Assembly (NCBI GenBank): GCA_964059195.1
Contig: CAXKWD010000003.1
Coordinates: 197,804,174 to 197,868,173 of the forward strand
Origin: Ectobius pallidus
Lineage: Eukaryota; Arthropoda; Insecta; Blattodea; Ectobiidae
Direction: 5' to 3'
DNA length: 64,000 bases
Both the position numbers and the translations under genes were made by a program. The stretch's first letter is position 1, and each line of letters begins with the position of its first letter. The notes beneath the pieces were generated by a model, which had not been told where the DNA came from, made no database searches, and saw only the letters and a list, made by a program, of their open reading frames with translations. Positions 23,295 through 34,689 of this stretch are shown piece by piece.

Positions 23295-23645
23295 AAGCAA
23301 GTCTCCTGCAGAGCTTCAACTGGGAGGTGTTTAAACATTCACCCTACAGCCCGGACCTCGATTCCAGTGATTTCTATCTTTTCCTACACCTCAAGAAAGA
23401 CAAAGAATGTCAAAGAGGCGGATATGGTTTCACACAGTGCTTCAAATTCCAGGCGGCAGACTTTCACGACACAGGTGTTCAAAAGTTGGTCCCACGGTAT
23501 GAGAAATGTCTCAATTCCGGTAGCAAATATTTTTAAAAATAGCTGAACAGTTGCAGTATCTGTTGCAATAAACATTTCCATAAAATTGTGTTTTATTTCT
23601 GTAAACGGCCTCAGGGAAGCTTACTTTATGGATGCACCTCATATA
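23295..23645 (+). pseudogene. mariner-like transposase, C-terminal fragment and 3' end
   Basis: A 69-residue frame starting near 23327 carries HSPYSPDLDSSDFYLFLHLKK, the region containing the last catalytic Asp of mariner (DD34D type) transposases, and ends FHDTGVQKLVPRYEKCLN, the usual C-terminal motif. The upstream codons SFNWEVF extend the homology to about 23303. The N-terminal DNA-binding domain and the first two catalytic Asp are missing. A CTGTAAACGGCC(C)TMAGGGAA end follows at about 23600, also seen at 59458. Dead fragment. Confidence 0.85.
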
Positions 23646-23649
23646 TTAG

Positions 23650-23940
23650 ACAGAATTTATCAAAATGGAAATCAGTTCTCACGACAACATATTGTTTTAC
23701 AGTATTTATATACGGCTTTTGAGGTTGCAATATAGTTAGCTTTGACATATAACACTACTCACATATTCCTTCACATATGCTTATAAAATTTTAAACTTTT
23801 GTTCTTCCGTAAGCCCTGCTTAATTAATCGATCTGGAGCTCAACTCGGAAATCGATTACAAAAATAACGTATTTTCTGATTATTATAATTGCAATTATTA
23901 TCACTGTTTAAACAAAAGCATTCTGGCACTTTGTTAGATC
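23650..23940 (+). mobile_element. P-family element, right half only
   Basis: Aligns with the non-repetitive right part of the family (GAATTTATCAAAATGG onward) and ends TTCTGGCACTTTGTTAGATC. It follows directly after a mariner tail. Confidence 0.65.
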
Positions 23941-24099
23941 AGTTACCTGATTTTATTAAACACTCATTTCATTATTTTAAGCTAATTTTCTTTAAATCTA
24001 TTTTCATGTACTGTTATATGAACCAATCTACACATTATATTAATTTATATTAATTTGCAATGTAATTATATTGTACCGTACTTTTTTTATTGCTGCTGT

Positions 24100-24408
24100 G
24101 TTTATACTCCTTTTAGCTACGAGGGCATATCAGGAGTTCGGGATGTGTGTCTATATAGTAGGGTAGGACAAGGAACTATTGATTGTCAACTGTCTTTTAT
24201 TGCTGGAGTATTTTATGGAGTCAATTTCAATTGATAATAATTTAAACCATGGTGAGAATGGTTCATGGTATGCAAATATCCAATTCGGCATTTGCCTTGC
24301 GGACTGAGAAAACCATGAAAAAAAACCATGTCAAATTGACCGGCCACGCGATTTGAACCTGGGGCTTCCCAAACGTGAGTCCAAGACGATCTCAGTCACC
24401 TCGCTCGG
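24100..24408 (-). repeat. tRNA-derived SINE (GGCCGAGATGG-type family), minus strand
   Basis: On the minus strand: tRNA-like head with CGAGCGAGGTGACTGAGATC and B-box GGTTCAAATC, then AATTTGACATGGTTTTTTTTC, a conserved body and the end AAAAGGAGTATAAACACAGC. Related copies at 29838, 49697 and 62925. Confidence 0.75.
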
Positions 24409-24639
24409 TATTACAATGTTGTATATTTAAGAAATCCTCACAAATAAAACACATCATAAACAAATTAATAAATAGAAAAATTACTGGCTAGAATATTAGT
24501 AAGTAAATAAATTGTGTATAATACCTTGCGAAACTTTCTCACTCATTATTCTTGTTTAAGATTTTAATTACGGTATTTGAGGTTTTTGTATTTACTTATT
24601 TTCTTATTTTCGTATGTCTTTATAGTGTCCCAATTTCTG

Positions 24640-25015
24640 TCTGGACATAAGAATTTTGGCTCCTATATGTGGCGAACAACAAACTGTCGAACATCTTTTA
24701 TTTAACTGTCCAGTGTTTGAAAGAGAAAGACACGTTTTAAAAGGACATCTAGATTATTGTAAACTTCTTTACGCTAAGCCATTATTTCATATATTTCTAA
24801 GAAAATGATATTCTAGACAATTTTAACATAATCGATTATACTGTAGTTTAAAGTTACCATGGTGATTGGGTGTTAATGCTCAGCATTGCTAGTTATAGAA
24901 CGGAATGGTATGTCATAACCAAATAGAAATAGATAAATATGTAAATTACAAATTAAATTTGTTAAAACTATAATTCAATAAATAAATAAATAGATAAATA
25001 AATATATTTACGAAA
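24640..25015 (+). pseudogene. LINE C-terminal fragment with AAAT-rich tail
   Basis: Translated pieces read ICGEQQTVEHLLFNCPVFERE and YAKPLFHIFLRK before a stop. This is the CxxC...H...C motif at the C terminus of I/Jockey-type non-LTR retrotransposons and resembles the C terminus of the 42491 LINE (QTVQHLLFDC, KPLFHIF). It ends in an AATA-rich tail at 24978-25008. Heavily 5' truncated. Confidence 0.7.
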
Positions 25016-25524
25016 GAAACCGGTTCATAGGCTACCGTTCATAAATGTATGTATATTCTCCATATAATTGTCAAATCCCGTGTTTTAAATTACCTAGTAT
25101 CCTCTTGTACTAATTCATCCGTGTGCGTCTGTTTGTATTGTTAGGTGACGTTTTCTTGAGTGATATTTAGTAAAAATGATTATGATGTTGGGTGACTTAG
25201 TGGCGATTAGTTATGGAAAGTAAACAAATCCTACAAGTCCGGCGTTTGCCTTTGCGAATGAAACAGTCAAACTGCCTGGCCATAAGGTTGAGATCTCAAC
25301 CCAGGACTTCCTACCTCGGCCACCTGACTCGGGTTGGTTTTAATGTGTTCATTACGACTCAGGTTGTCTATATTGCATGTCACAACAAGAAGTTAATTAT
25401 AGTTATCTTGTTAAAATGGGAAACAAAATAATATAAAAATTATGTTCTGACATTTTGCATTGAAGTCAAACTGATTTAGTTTTATCTTGATTTCTATTAA
25501 TTTTATAAACATATATGGTCATGG

Positions 25525-26245
25525 AACGTCAAAATAATGCCACAAAATATTAGAATAGCCGGTAAATCGTTTGAACAAGTGGAGGAATTCAAATATCTAG
25601 GAACAGTAATTACAGATACAAATAATATTAAGGCAGAAGTTAAGTGTAGACTCAAATCAGGAAATGCTTGTTTTTATGCAGTTCAGAAACTCTTATCGTC
25701 TCGTCTTCTGTCCAGAAATCTAAAAATTAATATTTATATGACTATTATCCTGCCTGTTGTATTATATGGACGTGAGACATAGCCACTAACTGATCAGGAA
25801 GAACGTAGTCTGAGAGTGTTTGAAAATAGGGTGCTTCGAAAAATATTTGGGCCCAAGAGGGATGACAATGGGGACTGGAGAAAATTGCATAACGATGAGC
25901 TTCAGGACCTGTAAGCTTCACCAGATATAGTAAGGGTAATTAAATCGCGAAGGATGAAATGGGCTGGACATGCTGCATGCATGGGAGAGGAAAGACATAT
26001 CTCAAAAGTATTGACTGGGAGACCCGAAGGGAAAAGACCACGTGGAAGACCTAGGCGTAGGTGGGAGGACAATCTTAGAACGGATTTATGGGAAGTAGGA
26101 TTTGTGGGGGATGATTGGATGGAGTTAGCACAGAATAGGGTTGAATGACGGACTCAGGTAAGCGCGGCAATGTTCCATAAAATAGATAATATCCCTTTAA
26201 GATAGCTTGCTTAGGAATTGTCTATTGCCATTGAGTAAGGAAGTA
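25525..26245 (+). pseudogene. RTE-like LINE, reverse transcriptase C terminus and 3' end
   Basis: One frame (codons in phase with 25537) runs to about 26147 and reads FEQVEEFKYLGTVITDTN, then IILPVVLYGRET, then MKWAGHAACMGEERHISK and RPRGRPRRRWEDNLR, the standard end of RTE-type reverse transcriptase proteins. Two in-frame stops break it: TAG at 25780 in place of the usual tryptophan after ET, and TAA at 25912 in place of the tyrosine seen in the second copy at 29392. The element is 5' truncated near 25525 and ends in a TAAG-repeat tail (26234-26251), the usual simple-repeat end of this clade. Non-functional. Confidence 0.85.
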
Positions 26246-26669
26246 AGTAAGTAATGTGCATGACATTGTTCATTTTAACTTCCTCTGCAACTTTACTGTG
26301 CTAAGCTTTTAAGTAATCCATATTGTATAGAAAAGAAAATAATAATAAATGGACAAGAGTACAAAATCGTCCCCTTAGAATGAAAACCTCGTATCTCAAA
26401 TCAGAAGCAAGAGTACTTTAAATTTATTATTAGATAGAAAAACACATATCTCAACTATTTGTCAGCCAATATTACAATAATAACATGTGTGCTGCCCTCT
26501 AAAGAGGACAAACGAAACCTAGTGTATTGCTAGGAAGCGTTATTAAGTGACAATGACACGTATGTGTTTTATGGGATACGTGGTTTTTATTCTAAGGGGA
26601 CGAAATACTCTAAATTTATTCATTTCATTAGTACAATTAGATGTTTCAAAATTGAAATTTTTAATCAAA

Positions 26670-26716
<47 letters not shown>

Positions 26717-26840
26717 AAATAAGTTTTCATAAAAGGCCCCCTTCATATTTCAGTAATAGAAACAAATTTCTTTCCGGTTCAATGAAATTCCAAAAAGAAG
26801 TAGGCCTACTTACCCATGCTTCGTATATATCTATGTGTAT

Positions 26841-26880
<40 letters not shown>

Positions 26881-26904
26881 ATACATATAATATATATAAG
26901 GGGT
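26246..26904. repeat. Spacer with inverted repeat, poly(A) and TA microsatellite
   Basis: 26355-26400 and 26568-26613 are inverted copies around CGTCCCCTTAGAAT, a small fold-back element. A 42-base A run lies at 26672-26714 and alternating TA at 26839-26875. Frames read across the A run (poly-lysine or poly-phenylalanine) are artefacts. Confidence 0.7.
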
Positions 26905-27515
26905 GGGTCTCTGTCACCACGGCATGGTGCGTCCTTAGGTTGCGGATAGAGGATACGGCCTCCAGATATGGAGGGTAGCTGCGAATACGTTGAATAAGAA
27001 GTTGCGAATATTGACTAAAGAAGCCTCAGCAGAAGGAGAAATAATATACAGCAAAGTACCAAAATCAACCATCAAACAGGAAATAGAAGAAACAGGACTC
27101 AGGAAATGGCATGATTGCTGGTACAGCACCACCAAAGGAGCAGTGACCAAAGCTTATTTCCCTACAATAATGCACAGGTTGAAATTAAAACTCCCAACGA
27201 CGCCAGAGTTTACAGCTATCTTATCAGGGCATGGAAAAACAAAATATTATCTCCACCGGTTCCTCATCATAAACAACCCAACATATACTTGCAATAGAGG
27301 ACATCAAATAGTGGATCATCTCATCTACGAATGTCAGAACACTAAAAACCAAAGAACTAATCTTATAAAAAAGATAACAAAAAATGGAGGCATCTGTCCT
27401 CTAACAAAAGAAGCTCTAATATCACGGCACCTCAGGGCATTCAAAAACTACATCCAGACTATAGACTTTTAGATAGCAGTAGAAAAGAAATGTACATAGA
27501 TTTATATTATAACTA
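26905..27515 (+). pseudogene. Chimeric LINE piece: RTE-type 5' block joined to an I/R1-like C terminus
   Basis: 26990-27472 is open for 160 residues with WHDCWYSTTKGAVTKAYFP, LSGHGKTKYYLHRF, then CNRGHQIVDHLIYEC, the post-RNase H tail and zinc knuckle of an I/R1-like non-LTR retrotransposon. The reverse transcriptase and RNase H are missing. The frame begins at a TTG in the window, so no real start is present. 26905-26989 (GGTGGGTCTCTGTCACCACG, then GCCTCCAGATATGGAGGGTAG) resembles the 5' untranslated region of RTE-type LINEs as I remember them, which would make the junction at about 26990 chimeric; that part is less certain than the C-terminal call. Confidence 0.65.
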
Positions 27516-27758
27516 GCGTGTGCCCGCGGCTTCGCACGCGATAATTATTTAAAAAATTAAAAATTAAGAGCATAATAATTAAATCATTATATTTATTAAC
27601 ACCTAAATCACGTGAATTACATACCTCGATTAGATAGCGTCGCCTGGTAAAAGCGACCTCAGATTCGAGATCCTTGGCTCAGAAAACCCCTGCATAGTGA
27701 GTTTCGTCCAAATCGAACAACGTTTGACCATATTTATGCCTATATTGACTATCCCTCT

Positions 27759-27793
<35 letters not shown>

Positions 27794-28215
27794 TAATAAT
27801 AATCTTCGGTGTAGGTTGAAAATTTCATATGTCTGCGGCCTTGACATTATAAACAAATGAATCGACCAGCGTGAGCTACAACATTCAAACGATCGCGAAA
27901 GTTTAATTTCCAAGGTATGACAAAAATACCCAAAGCCTACCGTAATTGATTTGGCATTGAAATGTATTACTGAAAACCGATGCTTCGAAATCGCAAAAAA
28001 TACACGTTTTCTGCCCGTTTTTCTCTCATAACTCGCGAACGGAAGCTAAAATTAAAAATGTAGTATGACAGAAACCTTCCCGGGAATGTACCCAACAACT
28101 TCCCAAAGTTTCATGGCGATTGGATGAATGGTGTAGTAATGCATAAAGGACACACACACACACATACACACATACATTCATTTTTATATATATGTAAATA
28201 GTAATTCAACTCCAA
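27516..28215 (+). repeat. GCCCGYGGCTTCGC repeat family, copy 1
   Basis: Starts GTGCCCGCGGCTTCGCACGC, then the shared AATTAAAAATTAAGAGCATAA block. It ends with TTTCATGGCGATTGGATGAA and a CA tract (28151-28172). An AAT array sits at 27762-27802. Repeats of this layout are widespread in insects; clade uncertain. Other copies near 47015, 50045 and 55437. Confidence 0.6.
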
Positions 28216-28346
28216 TTAGTTCTTAACAAGGTTAGCAATTCTAAATAGCCTAATAATATATGGAAAACGATATAATTGTAATCATACAATTAAGTTAGGT
28301 ACATTAACATAGGTAACATACATCATAGGCAGAAACATGTAGAGTA

Positions 28347-28872
28347 TACAGGGTGTTAATGAATAACACCGAAATATTTTACCTGTGCATAGAAGGGACA
28401 TAGACAAGTAACTTTTAGCGAGAGATTTTTGCTCTAGGATGTACAATATGTATGCTACAGGGCATTAAAGGCATTAAAATTTAGTGTTCATAAGTCAATA
28501 ATTAGCAAAATAGGGTTAAAATTTTCATTAAATCGACTTCATGCCTTCTTAGTGATCGACAAAAACCTGATTCTTAATCATTCATCAACAGTTATATCAT
28601 AATTTAGTGTTTCCATAATCTGCAAAATTTACAGGTTAATCACATGACTGGCCACCACAGCATTAGTTTTTTTATTCATAACTACAGTATTAACAACGAA
28701 CTTCCATTGTTTTGCATTTTTCCAAATGTTAGAAATCAGTGGCGGCGGAGATTTTATGCTGTAACAGGAAAAATTGGATCCTCAGAGCCAAAGTATACAA
28801 ATAAAAGTTGCTTGTCTATGTCCCCTCTGTACACAGGTAAAATATTTCGGTGTTATTCGTTAACACCCTGTA
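28347..28872. mobile_element. 526-bp MITE, TACAGGGTGTTAATGAATAA family
   Basis: The first about 65 bases, from TACAGGGTGTTAATGAATAA, are inverted at the right end with a few mismatches. TA is duplicated on each side (28345-28346, 28873-28874). A second copy is at 52589-53120. The internal frame at 28644-28910 crosses the element end and is not a gene. Confidence 0.85.
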
Positions 28873-29126
28873 TATTATACAAGAATGAAAATGCTAGAAT
28901 AAGTATATAGCAAAACACAAAATACTACAAATCATGCATACAAAAATCATACAAATACTGTATCTGGTAAAGAATGCTTGTAGAGTTACCACTGTCTTTG
29001 GTAAAGAATGCATGCAGTGTTACACTGTAACGGGGCATGCTGTTTATTTGCTTAATAATAATAAAAAAATAATAATAAAAATAAATAATAAAAATAAATT
29101 AAAAAATAAAAAATAAATAAAAACAG

Positions 29127-29685
29127 TCGCGACCAGACGACATGAGGTGGTCCTACAGCTTGGGGTTTTGGCCTCAGGTTAACAACCTCTCCCAGTAAAA
29201 AAATATTGTTATGTAACGCTGCCTGATTAATGGAACCTATCAGTGTAAAATTTTCCGGAGGTAAAATAGTCCCTCGTTCAGATCTCCAGTCTAAGAGTGT
29301 TTGAAAACAGGGTGCTTAGAAAAATATTTGAGCCCAAGAGGGATAAAAATGGGGACTGGAGAAAAATTGCATAATGACGAGCTTCAGGACCTGTACGCTT
29401 CACCGGATATAGTAAGGAATGAAATGAACTGGACATGTTGCACGCATGGGGGAGGAAAGACCACGTGGAAGACCTACACGTAGGTGGGAGGACAATCTTA
29501 GAACGGATTTAAGGGAAGTAGGATTTGTGAGGGATGATTGGATGGAGTTAGCACAGAATAGGGTTGAATGGCGGACTCTGGTAAGCGCGGCAATGAACCT
29601 CCAGGTTCCATAAAATAGATAATATTCATTTAGCTTGCTTAGGAATTGTCTATTTCCATTGAGTAAGTAAGTAAGTAAGTAAGCC
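29127..29685 (+). pseudogene. Internally deleted RTE-like LINE
   Basis: 29280-29580 is a second, damaged copy of the 3' end of the LINE at 25525: AGAGTGTTTGAAAACAGGGTG through GGTTGAATGGCGGACTC. It has frameshifts and a deletion that removes the HISKVLTG segment. It keeps the tyrosine codon and the W (TGG) lost in the other copy. It ends in a TAAG array (29662-29683). 29127-29275 (GGTGGTCCTACAGCTTGGGG) looks like the 5' UTR of the same clade (memory-based), so the whole central coding part would be deleted. Confidence 0.6.
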
Positions 29686-29837
29686 TACTTACGATGAACC
29701 GTTTACCCACTACGCTTGTCCACAGACAAACGTCAATCCAAAGACTTTTTTTCGGTTTCTAAGCATCGTGAAACATGGTTTTCCAGTATTATCCAGCTTT
29801 CTAATTTTTGTCACGATCACAATATTTTCTCAATCGA

Positions 29838-30178
29838 GCGAGGTGGCCGAGATGGAAAAAGCCTTCGACTTGCATTCGGGTGGTTCCAGGTTCATATCCC
29901 GTGGCCGAGCAATTTGACATTGGTTTTTCATGGTTTGTCCGCTCGCCAAGGCAAATGCCGAATTGGATATTTACATAATTTACCATGAATCATCCTCGCT
30001 ATTTCTTCCTATATATTATCCATTTAATTTAATATCTGTTGGAATTTACTCCATAAAATACACCAACAATAGAAAATAATTGGCAATCAATAGTTCCATG
30101 GCCTACTGCATATACACAGATCCTGAACTGATACGGTCTCGGAGCTGAAAGGAGTATAAATACAGCACAGCCATTTCA
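29838..30178 (+). repeat. tRNA-derived SINE (GGCCGAGATGG family), full-length
   Basis: Head GAGCGAGGTGGCCGAGATGG gives the A-box and GGTTCATATCCC a slightly altered B-box. The body continues through ATTTGACATTGGTTTTTCATGG and ends GCTGAAAGGAGTATAAATAC. The plus-strand frame across it is spurious. Confidence 0.75.
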
Positions 30179-31355
30179 TAAATTGCGGGTGGGACATTCC
30201 AGTATATTATGAACACCATTTTTGTTTATTACATATAAATAATAAACTAGGATTGGTTCTTCACATACTGTAAAATTTACAAGGCCTTCTCCTCCTCAGT
30301 ACATGCAAAGCATTATTTTAAACATTTAAAATTTGTTTTTCAAAATCTATTATGGATGGGACATAATTTGAACAAAGATTTTAATGTTGTACAAAAACAG
30401 TTCATTTGCTGTCCTGCTATTAATGTTAGAGTCTTAATGTTGTTATTAATGAAGATAAGAGAAATTAAATACAAATTAAAAACCGTTTCCAGATTGTCAG
30501 AACATTTATTTAACTCGATAATAACTAAATAAAACTATCAACATTACGGGTGGGACATTACGGGTTGGGCAAAAAGTCACTGTTATTTTACATATAGCAA
30601 TTAACCACACACATTTTTTAAGTTAATCTTATACCAAATTGTACCTTAAGATGTATATTTTCTCAAATCAAAATGGACATAGCTGATTATTCTTGACTAC
30701 TTGGTATTAGAGAGTGTTAAAATCATGCTAAAAATGGCAAAAAGAAAGTAACTACAACACAATAAATAAGTAAATCGACAGACTTTACACATGAAGCAAC
30801 TTCAGATAGGCCTACACCTAAGTCCTTAATATTAAGTGAATTTGAGGCTTTAAACTTATATTTGACCACCCAATTACAATAAATTTATAACATCTCTCTT
30901 TGAGGGAACAATTCCCATATTTTGAGTATTTAATATATACTGTATATTACATACATGCCAGAACGTCATGGGAACTATATAGGTGAAATTGAACTCTCGG
31001 CGATGGTTTTATTGGAGGGAAGTAGCAGTAGGCTTGGGGGATGGACACCCCTGCTTATGCATCTTGCTATTATATTGAGGGTGGCTGATAACAAAATCTT
31101 ATCGCTTGTGTGACACAGTGGTAGATGAGCAATACTGCCATTGCTGTAGTAATTGTTATTATTAGAATAGGCCCTTCATCTTAATACGGTGTTCTGAAAT
31201 GAATGCTTGTGTTCGTAAAGCAACTGGGGACCCTGCAACTCGGTCGCTTTGTAGGACGCTTCAAGGTCAGAGACGCAGCGCACAGATTGTGTGTGTGCTT
31301 TTGTGGTTAAGGGCTAATCTATCTTGTAGTTACCATCCACTTCATGCGTCGTTTG
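30179..31355. other. AT-rich spacer, nothing recognised
   Basis: No supported gene. A short motif GGGTGGGACATT recurs at about 30187 and 30549; I cannot assign it to an element. Confidence 0.45.
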
Positions 31356-31363
31356 ATTATAAG

Positions 31364-32048
31364 TAGACCTGGGATTTTAAGGCAAATTTCTATTTTGTTC
31401 CTTGTGAAATAACATGAAAAATTTTTAATATGTTGACATTTCATTATATATCACTTATATTTATAGAGTTTTATAGTGCCCTAAAATGCCTATTTGGACC
31501 TTTGGAGCCTATTTTTACTATTTTAGTGCCAAAATGCCTATTTTGTACATTTAAAAATAAAATTCAACTTCTGTAACTTTTACAATCATTTAATGGACAT
31601 CCCTGGATGAAGGGCAGAACAGCAAAGGGTGGGATTTTCACAGAAACTTGATTTTCCAAAACAATTGTAGCCAAAAGAGTACTGACTGACGGGGGAGGAT
31701 TCGCTCAAAACAAGAAGTAGCAGGTATACATAGTAAGAAGGGACATACTGTGTCTATTTTTCATATAATCCAAAACTGTTTTTTAGAAATGAGTTTTTAA
31801 TTCTGTCTTAATTTTGCAATTATTTCTGTTAAGAATAGGTACCGGTATACCACGTTTTTTTACAGTAAAAAAATCATGTCACTGTTGAAGAGCATATTGT
31901 AGTATTTTAATGTCTATTTTTGGTCTACTTACACATTTTTAAGCTTTTTTTGTTCCTATTTTCTCTTTTAAAAGCATATTTACTTGTTTTAAAAGCCTAT
32001 TATAGGTGCCTAAAACTAATTTTTTTAGAGCCTAAAATCCCAGGTCTA
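31364..32048. mobile_element. hAT-like MITE, TAGACCTGGGATTT family, perfect 8-bp target duplication
   Basis: Ends TAGACCTGGGATTTTAAGGC and GAGCCTAAAATCCCAGGTCTA are inverted. The direct repeat ATTATAAG flanks it at 31356-31363 and 32049-32056. The interior repeats GCCTATTTT/AAAATGCC words and has no frame. Same family as 60904-61553. Confidence 0.9.
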
Positions 32049-32056
32049 ATTATAAG

Positions 32057-32869
32057 CCAAAACCGAACTAACAAGTAGACTTTATGTACGGTACTTATTA
32101 TAAAGCGCAATAAGGTTATCAGAAAAATACCAGTATTAAACTGAACAAAGCTCTACAAATATATCGCATTCAACCCAAAATGGCTATGTAATTAGAAGAA
32201 AAAACTGTATTTCTACCTTGATCCGTCCATTCCTTGCATGCCTTTGATGACCACTGCCGATTCACAAAGCCAATGTATTCAATATTCACACTTGCGTTTA
32301 TTATTATTGCAATCGTTTAACACACACGCACAACGAATAAAATCCACAATATTGTAATATTCACCATCTGCTTGAACGAAGCGACCGCCAAGACAGACAG
32401 AGTCGATACAGAACTTCGATCGATAGCTTCACTGACTGAGTCGATATTCAACTTCAATTAAATTGAATCATAGTACCAGCGTTGAAAGTAAATTGTTGAC
32501 ATGATCAGGTTACATACAATACATTTCACGACAATTTTATACGGTGCTGATGTAGTAGATGATAATAGAGAACTACGGAAGTCAAGAAGATAAGGCAAAA
32601 TCAATATTTCTATTCATATCAGCTATTCAGTTACCAGTGGCAATGTTGTCAGACCTGATGCTATGTCGCTTCTGCCTCGCTACAGCCTACAAGTCAGTTT
32701 GGCTAGTCCTTCGATGCCGCGAGACGTGTTTACATGTGTGAGTTGTTTCTATTGTGTGTTTTTAGTGAAGTGAGTGATTAATATCAAGAAAATCTCCTCA
32801 GTTTGTTGAACAAGGAGTCCTCTCATCAATCCCTGACACGGAGTAAGTACATTTAATATAATATACACT
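32057..32869. other. Spacer, no gene supported
   Basis: Somewhat more GC-balanced near 32380-32450 and 32640-32850. A GTAAGT at 32843 could be a splice donor, but no coding exon can be read next to it. Confidence 0.4.
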
Positions 32870-32877
32870 GGTATGTG

Positions 32878-33531
32878 CAGGGCCGTAGCTAGGCGGTGGG
32901 CGCCAAGGGCGCAGGTACAAAGAGGGCGCAATATTAACCATGAAAAATCCCTCCTTTATTTAGACTGGTGCAATTTATCAAGCAGTAAAAAATCCACGTT
33001 AATGGAAGAAATCTTTCAGGTTATTATAAATTACTGCACGTGAACTATCTGTAGTATTATGCCGATTGTCTACAAACAAAAAGCAGTCATGCAACCGGTC
33101 TTTAATTAACACGTTATTATATAAATCATGAACAGTATAGAAAGATATAACGACAATAACAATCAAAATGTACTTTATTATTGAGATGAAAGTGGTTCAA
33201 CTATTCGAAAAAGATACTTTTACCTATATTAACGTGTTAAACATTTTAGTAGACCTCAGGCCTATTATTTAATTTACTTTTGATACTAGATATTATTATT
33301 TAATTATTTTTTAAGTAGTTCAATCGTCTGAAAACAAGGTTTTAGTACCTTGAAAGTCCAACACTTAGTTCATTCAAATTGAGGTTTAGGTTTCTTTGAT
33401 AATAACAGTGTTTTTATATTAAAATAATAAACAATTTTACAGAAATTTAAAAAAAGTTTATACCCCCAGTATTGGAGGGCGCAGATTTGTCAAACTCGCC
33501 AAGGGCGCAGAAGGACCTTGCTACGGTCCTG
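32878..33531. mobile_element. hAT-type non-autonomous element, 654 bp
   Basis: Ends CAGGGCCGTAGCTAGG and, inverted from the right, CAGGACCGTAGCAAGG. Perfect 8-bp target duplication GGTATGTG at 32870-32877 and 33532-33539. The CAGGG start is typical of hAT ends. Subterminal GGGCGCA words occur at both ends. No transposase. Confidence 0.9.
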
Positions 33532-33539
33532 GGTATGTG

Positions 33540-34192
33540 CCTGCTGCAGTACTATGGTGACTTGTTGGCGAAACGGTAATTTATGCCTCGCACAGGTTTT
33601 CCTTCCACTGAATAATAAAAGTCCCTTGAACCAAACATAATATGTCACAACTATAAACAACAAAATAATATTTCATAATAAAAAGACCCTTACACCAAAA
33701 ATCATATTTCACAATAGGGGTGGGAGTGGAAAACTCGTGCGTGGCATAAAATACCTTTTTCATGACTTGTTTTATAACCTTACCGTTTTAAGAACGATGT
33801 TTTAAAGTAGTGGGAGTAGAGTTCTATCCTCTTTATTGTTTTAATAACAATAACAATAATAATTAGTCAATGTCTTTACAGTTAAAGCATCACCAATACA
33901 CATGATATGATAGTTATTATAAAGCAAAGGAACCCGTAAACAATTCGTCAACAGAGTATAATGACCTCTATATCAGCCACGAATTAACATGCGAACAGCC
34001 CATAATACAAATCGTAGGTTTTGTATACCTAAGCCGCACAGAATTTGTGCCATAAATCCAACATTTGATAACAAGAAACTGCACAGTACCAATAGGTCTA
34101 CAAGAAAACAGATGAACAGTAATTAGTAAGTTAACCTACCAACAAACATAACGTTATGAAAATGCACAGTCCAAATGTAAGAGTTTTATTGG
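33540..34192. other. AT-rich spacer, nothing recognised
   Basis: Short stop-bounded frames only. No second copy elsewhere in the window and no RNA-gene signature. Confidence 0.45.
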
Positions 34193-34372
34193 TTGACAGT
34201 TGTTCGTCTTTCGGGCTGTAAGGCTGTGGTCAATGGCTTCTAAGTTGCCAAACGTTTCGTTCCCACTCTGGGAAACAGTAGTACAAAGTTTCCCACAGTG
34301 GGAACGAAACGTTTGGCAAGTTAGAAGCCATTGACCACGGCCTATACAGCCGGAAAGATGAACAATTGTCAA
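34193..34372. repeat. Near-perfect palindrome, about 84-bp arms, 11-base loop
   Basis: TTGACAGTTGTTCGTCTTTC at 34193 is mirrored at the right end. The stem continues through GGTCAATGGCTTCTAA and CCAAACGTTTCGTTCCCACT to GGGAAAC at 34270-34276, answered by GTTTCCC from 34288. A fold-back MITE; the short reading frame on the minus strand is spurious. Confidence 0.9.
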
Positions 34373-34689
34373 GACCCCGGCTGTGAAAGCCTCAGGATTA
34401 CTAGTTTTATTGGTTGTCAGGTGATTGTTTAGCTATTACTGACTAACCAATATTTCGGAGAAATTATATTCATTCATATTTATTGCTCGAAACATGTAAT
34501 TAGGCCTACATGCATAAACATAGTCAGTAATACTTAAAATATGACATATTCATAATTACAATACATATAAAATATACATTTACAGTGCAATATTATATAG
34601 ATTGTATAGAATAAGTAACAAAGACATTTTTTACAATTGCAAATTATATAGAGATTTCTTAATTAAAAATTGCTTCAAATTATTCATAA
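34373..34689. other. AT-rich 3' flank of a minus-strand LINE
   Basis: Contains CATGCATAAACATAGTCAGTAA, nearly repeated at 51812, suggesting shared LINE 3' UTR sequence. No gene. Confidence 0.4.

Noticed and set aside
26543..26746. Poly-phenylalanine / poly-lysine proteins
   Set aside because: They read through a 42-base A run.
32559..32850. Non-coding first exon ending at a GTAAGT
   Set aside because: A single donor-like motif without a readable exon or downstream partner is not enough.
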